Origin: Pseudoxanthomonas winnipegensis
GTDB taxonomy: Bacteria > Pseudomonadota > Gammaproteobacteria > Xanthomonadales > Xanthomonadaceae
Direction of reading: 5' to 3'
NCBI RefSeq assembly: GCF_004283755.1
Contig: NZ_SHMH01000001.1
Coordinates: forward strand, 124,001 to 188,000
DNA: 64,000 nt
Shown here: piece by piece, positions 61,567-64,000 of the stretch
How the letters are laid out: every line of letters starts with the position of its first letter
How positions within the stretch are numbered: position 1 is the first letter of the stretch
Notes under the pieces: generated by a model
Database searches by the model: none
What the model saw: the letters and a program-made list of their open reading frames with translations, nothing else
Told to the model about the DNA's origin: nothing
Position numbers and translations under genes: made by a program

Positions 61567-62072
61567 GTCGCTTCTCCAGGTTCGCCCAGCAGGGCCTGCA
61601 ACGCCTCGCGTCCACGCGCGAGTCGGCTGGTCAGGGTGCCGATCGGAATCTCCAGCACCTGCGCGGCCTCGCGGTAGGCCAGGCCTTCCACCAGCACCAG
61701 CGCGATGGCGCTGCGCTGTTCCTCCGGCAGGCGCGCCATCGCCGCCTCCACCGACAGGCGCAGCGCGTGCGCCCCGACCGCGTCCTCGCCGACCTGCTCG
61801 CCCAGCTCCGCATCGGCGAACACCTCCTGGCCGCGCCGGCGCGCGCGCACCTCGTCGATCCAGGCGTTGCGCACGATGCGATACAGCCAGGGATCCAGCG
61901 GCTGGGCCGGATCCCACTGCGCCGCGCGCGCCAGGGCGCGCTCGGCGGCGACCTGCAACAGGTCGTCCGCATCGTGCGGTGTGCCGGCCAGATTGCGTGC
62001 GTAACGGCGGAGTTTGGGCAGCCGCTCGCACAGCGCCTGGCGGAAACACGGGCTCGCCGCGTCCTGCTTCAT
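61563..62072 (-). CDS. ECF-type RNA polymerase sigma factor
   Basis: The 169-residue protein has sigma region 2 (DADDLLQVAAERALARAAQW, about residues 34-53; PWLYRIVRNAWIDEVRARRR, about 61-80) and region 4 (MARLPEEQRSAIALVLVEGL, about 112-131; helix-turn-helix YREAAQVLEIPIGTLTSRL). Regions 1 and 3 are missing, as in ECF sigmas. ATG 62072 is preferred; an ATG at 62108 would start upstream of the predicted promoter boxes. The predicted transcript begins within a few nt of 62072, so the mRNA may be leaderless. It is co-expressed with the anti-sigma gene. Confidence 0.92.
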   Translation of the reverse strand: MKQDAASPCFRQALCERLPKLRRYARNLAGTPHDADDLLQVAAERALARAAQWDPAQPLDPWLYRIVRNAWIDEVRARRRGQEVFADAELGEQVGEDAVGAHALRLSVEAAMARLPEEQRSAIALVLVEGLAYREAAQVLEIPIGTLTSRLARGREALQALLGEPGEAT

Positions 62073-62078
62073 GCCTGA

Positions 62079-62106
62079 TATACGATTGGGAAGCCAGATT
62101 GCTTCC
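62079..62106 (-). promoter_or_regulatory. Predicted ECF promoter of the sigma gene
   Basis: On the minus strand GGAAGC (62101-62106) and CGTATA (62079-62084) are 16 nt apart. The -35 is within a palindrome GGAAGC-N6-GCTTCC (62089-62106). The same boxes and spacing precede the gene at 63522, which suggests the sigma factor recognises both and drives its own gene. Confidence 0.65.
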
Positions 62107-63438
62107 ATGACCCGCGCAACATTTTTCCCCCTGCCACGGCGATCCCAAGGCGGCGCGATCCTAGCGCAGACGGTCGCCCTTGCGGCGCTGCTGGCCTGTG
62201 CGCCGGTCGCCATGGCCCAGTTGCAGCCGCTGCCGCCCCTGCCGCAGGCCGCCGCGCCGATCACCCGGACGCTGGGGCAGGTCGTGGACCCGCTGATGCG
62301 CGACGCCACCACCCTCGCCGACCGCACCCTCACCCACGCACGCCAGCTCGGCCAGCGCCAGCTGCTGCGCGAGCACCGCGACGTGCTCGATACCGACCCC
62401 AATGACAACGTGGTGATCCGCAGCCAGGTCCTGGCGCTGGCGCCGACCCCCGAGGCGCTGGAACGCGCGCGCCAGGCGGGCTTCACCGTCGAGGCGCCGC
62501 GCCGGCTGGACGGGCTGGACCTGGAGGTTGTGGCGCTGCGCGCGCCGGCCGGCCAATCCACGCGCCGGGCGGTCGAAGCGTTGCGCGCACTCGATCCGGC
62601 CGGCAGCTACGACTACGACCACCTCTATGCCAGCAGCGGCGCGGCCGAAGCGGCCAGCGGCGCTGCGGCGACGCCCGCCGCGGGAGGGGCCACGCCCTGG
62701 CGCGTCGGCCTGGTCGACAGCGGCGTGGACGCCGGCCACCCCGCGCTGAAAGGCGCGCAGGTGCAGCGCTGGGGCTGCGACGACCAGCCGCACCCGGACC
62801 TGCACGGCACCGCGGTGGCCTCGCTGCTGGTCGGCGATGGCCAGCACGCGCAGCCCGGCGTGCAGTTGTTCGCCGCCGATGTGTATTGCGGCGCGCCGAC
62901 CGGCGGCAACGCGTTGGAAGTCGCCCAGGCCCTGGCCTGGCTGGCCCGGCAGCAGGTCCGCGTGGTCAATCTGAGCCTGGTCGGGCCGGACAATGCGCTG
63001 CTCAAGCGGGCGGTGGCCGCCGCCATCGGGCGCGGCATGGTCGTGGTCGCCGCGGTCGGCAACGATGGGCCGGCGGCGGCGCCGCTGTTTCCTTCGGCCT
63101 ATCCAGAGGTGATCGGCGTGACCGCGGTCGATCCGCGCGATCGCGTCCTGCCCGAAGCCGGGCGCGGTCCGCAGGTGGATCTGGCGGCGGTCGGCGCGCA
63201 GGTGGAGGCCGCCGCGCCGGGCGGCAGGTTCGAACGCATGCGCGGCACCTCGTTCGCCGCCCCGCGCGTGGCCGCGCTCGCTGCGAAAGCCTTGGCCGTG
63301 CATCCGGACGAGGATGCCGACGCCCTGCTCGCCGCCCTGGCGGCGCATGCGCGCGACCTCGGCAAGCCGGGCCCGGACCCGGTCTACGGCCGCGGGCTGG
63401 TCCCGGGCACGCCAGATGAACAGGCGGCAACACGTTAG
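62107..63438 (+). CDS. Exported S8 (subtilisin-like) serine protease
   Basis: The 443-residue protein has a long signal peptide (residues 1-38, ending PVAMAQ), a pro-like region (about 39-195) and a subtilase domain. The catalytic residues are Asp204 (GLVDSGVDAGHP), His233 (LHGTAVAS) and Ser382 (RGTSFAAP); oxyanion Asn319 is in VGNDGP. The domain is short and ends soon after the Ser helix, with no visible C-terminal sorting domain. It is divergent from the ECF sigma gene: its ATG directly abuts the -35 box of that promoter. A role in the same stress response is inferred from position. Confidence 0.9.
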   Translation: MTRATFFPLPRRSQGGAILAQTVALAALLACAPVAMAQLQPLPPLPQAAAPITRTLGQVVDPLMRDATTLADRTLTHARQLGQRQLLREHRDVLDTDPNDNVVIRSQVLALAPTPEALERARQAGFTVEAPRRLDGLDLEVVALRAPAGQSTRRAVEALRALDPAGSYDYDHLYASSGAAEAASGAAATPAAGGATPWRVGLVDSGVDAGHPALKGAQVQRWGCDDQPHPDLHGTAVASLLVGDGQHAQPGVQLFAADVYCGAPTGGNALEVAQALAWLARQQVRVVNLSLVGPDNALLKRAVAAAIGRGMVVVAAVGNDGPAAAPLFPSAYPEVIGVTAVDPRDRVLPEAGRGPQVDLAAVGAQVEAAAPGGRFERMRGTSFAAPRVAALAAKALAVHPDEDADALLAALAAHARDLGKPGPDPVYGRGLVPGTPDEQAATR

Positions 63439-63444
63439 AAACGC

Positions 63445-63462
63445 CGGGAAGAAATTTTCCCG
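63445..63462. promoter_or_regulatory. Palindrome CGGGAA-N6-TTCCCG over the -35 region
   Basis: A perfect inverted repeat with 6-bp arms and a 6-nt spacer overlaps the -35 box of the next gene. The sigma gene promoter has a palindrome of the same geometry (GGAAGC-N6-GCTTCC). Confidence 0.5.
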
Positions 63463-63474
63463 CTGGGCCGTAGT
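63447..63474 (+). promoter_or_regulatory. Predicted ECF promoter of the glycine-rich protein gene
   Basis: GGAAGA (63447-63452) and CGTAGT (63469-63474) are 16 nt apart, matching the sigma gene promoter in both boxes and spacing and in the extra bases AAT[CT]T after the -35. The predicted leader is about 42 nt. Confidence 0.65.
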
Positions 63475-63521
63475 GCTTCCTGAAGGCAGCGGATTTCCCG
63501 CGCCAACGAGGGAGACATCTC

Positions 63522-64000
63522 ATGCGTCACAACACTCTGACGTGGGCCACGGCCGCCATCATCGCGCTGGCCAGCACCGGTGCATCGGCTCAGGTCCTGG
63601 GCGGTCTGGGTGGCCAGGTGGGCGGCGCCATCGGCGGCGCCGGCAACCTTGGCGGCCAGATCGGCGGCGTCGGTGCGCCCGTGAACGGCATCGGCAACAC
63701 CATCGACAACACCCGCGGCATGGCCGGCGATCGCCTGCAGCAGACCCGCAACCGCGCCGAGCGCGCCACCCAGCGCGCCCAGCAGCGCGCGTCGGACACC
63801 GCCGCCTCGGTGCGCGACCAGGCGCAGTCGGTCGGCGGCCAGGCGCAGGCGCTGGGCAACGCCGCCGGTTCGACCGCGTCGCTGACCGGTGACGCCAGCG
63901 GCACAGGCAACGCCGCCGCCAGTGCCTCGAACGGCGACCTGAGCGGTGCGCTCAACGGGGCCGGCAACGCGGCTGGCTCGGCCAGCCTCGACACCAGCGG
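63522..64000 (+). CDS. Exported glycine/alanine-rich low-complexity protein (3' end outside window)
   Basis: The frame is open from ATG 63522 to the window end (159 codons seen). GAGGGAG 7 nt upstream is a strong ribosome-binding site. A signal peptide (MRHNTLTWATAAIIALASTG, cleavage after ASA) is followed by Gly-rich repeats (GGLGGQVGGAIGGAGNLGGQ), a basic Arg/Gln helix-like stretch (RNRAERATQRAQQRASDTAA) and Ala/Asn/Ser repeats (GNAAGS recurs). No known domain is recognised. Its promoter matches that of the adjacent ECF sigma gene, so it may be a structural or surface target of that sigma. Confidence 0.8.
   Translation, partial: MRHNTLTWATAAIIALASTGASAQVLGGLGGQVGGAIGGAGNLGGQIGGVGAPVNGIGNTIDNTRGMAGDRLQQTRNRAERATQRAQQRASDTAASVRDQAQSVGGQAQALGNAAGSTASLTGDASGTGNAAASASNGDLSGALNGAGNAAGSASLDTS

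Overview
This is a GC-rich stretch of a gammaproteobacterial chromosome. RpoB, RpoC, EF-G, the ribosomal proteins, the dsbB/rplQ junction and the prs-rplY-pth-ychF and hemA-prfA blocks all look like Xanthomonadaceae (Lysobacteraceae). Short inverted GGGAAT-type repeats and CCCGCGAAGGCGGG palindromes between genes fit that family. The genus cannot be fixed from sequence reading alone; several RpoB segments differ from those of Xanthomonas itself.

Left part (1-15.4 kb): mixed metabolic and envelope genes. It opens with the end of a TonB-dependent receptor, a small exported c-type cytochrome and a Tat-exported D-amino-acid-oxidase-like flavoprotein whose domain order is circularly permuted. Then follow a Sel1-repeat protein, malate dehydrogenase, a cyclophilin, typA/bipA, a small membrane protein, a lipoprotein amidase, an MscS-type channel, class II DAHP synthase, a second TonB-dependent receptor and dsbB.

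Middle part (15.5-49.3 kb): almost the whole translation and transcription super-cluster, read on the minus strand. In transcription order it is tRNA-Tyr/Gly/Thr-tuf, tRNA-Trp-secE-nusG, rplK-rplA, rplJ-rplL-rpoB-rpoC, rpsL-rpsG-fusA-tuf, the S10 operon (rpsJ to rpsQ), the spc operon (rplN to secY) and the alpha operon (rpsM to rplQ). rpmJ is not in its usual place between secY and rpsM. The str and S10 operons share a promoter design (TTGACG, 18 nt, TATACT) followed at once by a terminator-like hairpin. Two nearly identical tuf genes are present.

Right part (49.5-64 kb): isovaleryl-CoA dehydrogenase (plus strand), then a minus-strand housekeeping chain TPR-lolB-ispE-tRNA-Gln-prs-rplY-pth-ychF, and divergently hemA-prfA. 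The window ends with an ECF sigma/anti-sigma pair divergent from a subtilisin-like protease and followed by a glycine/alanine-rich exported protein. The sigma gene and the glycine-rich gene carry matching promoter motifs (GGAAG[CA]AAT[CT]T with CGTA downstream), which suggests a self-contained autoregulated regulon.

No CRISPR array, prophage, integron, transposase or rRNA gene was seen.
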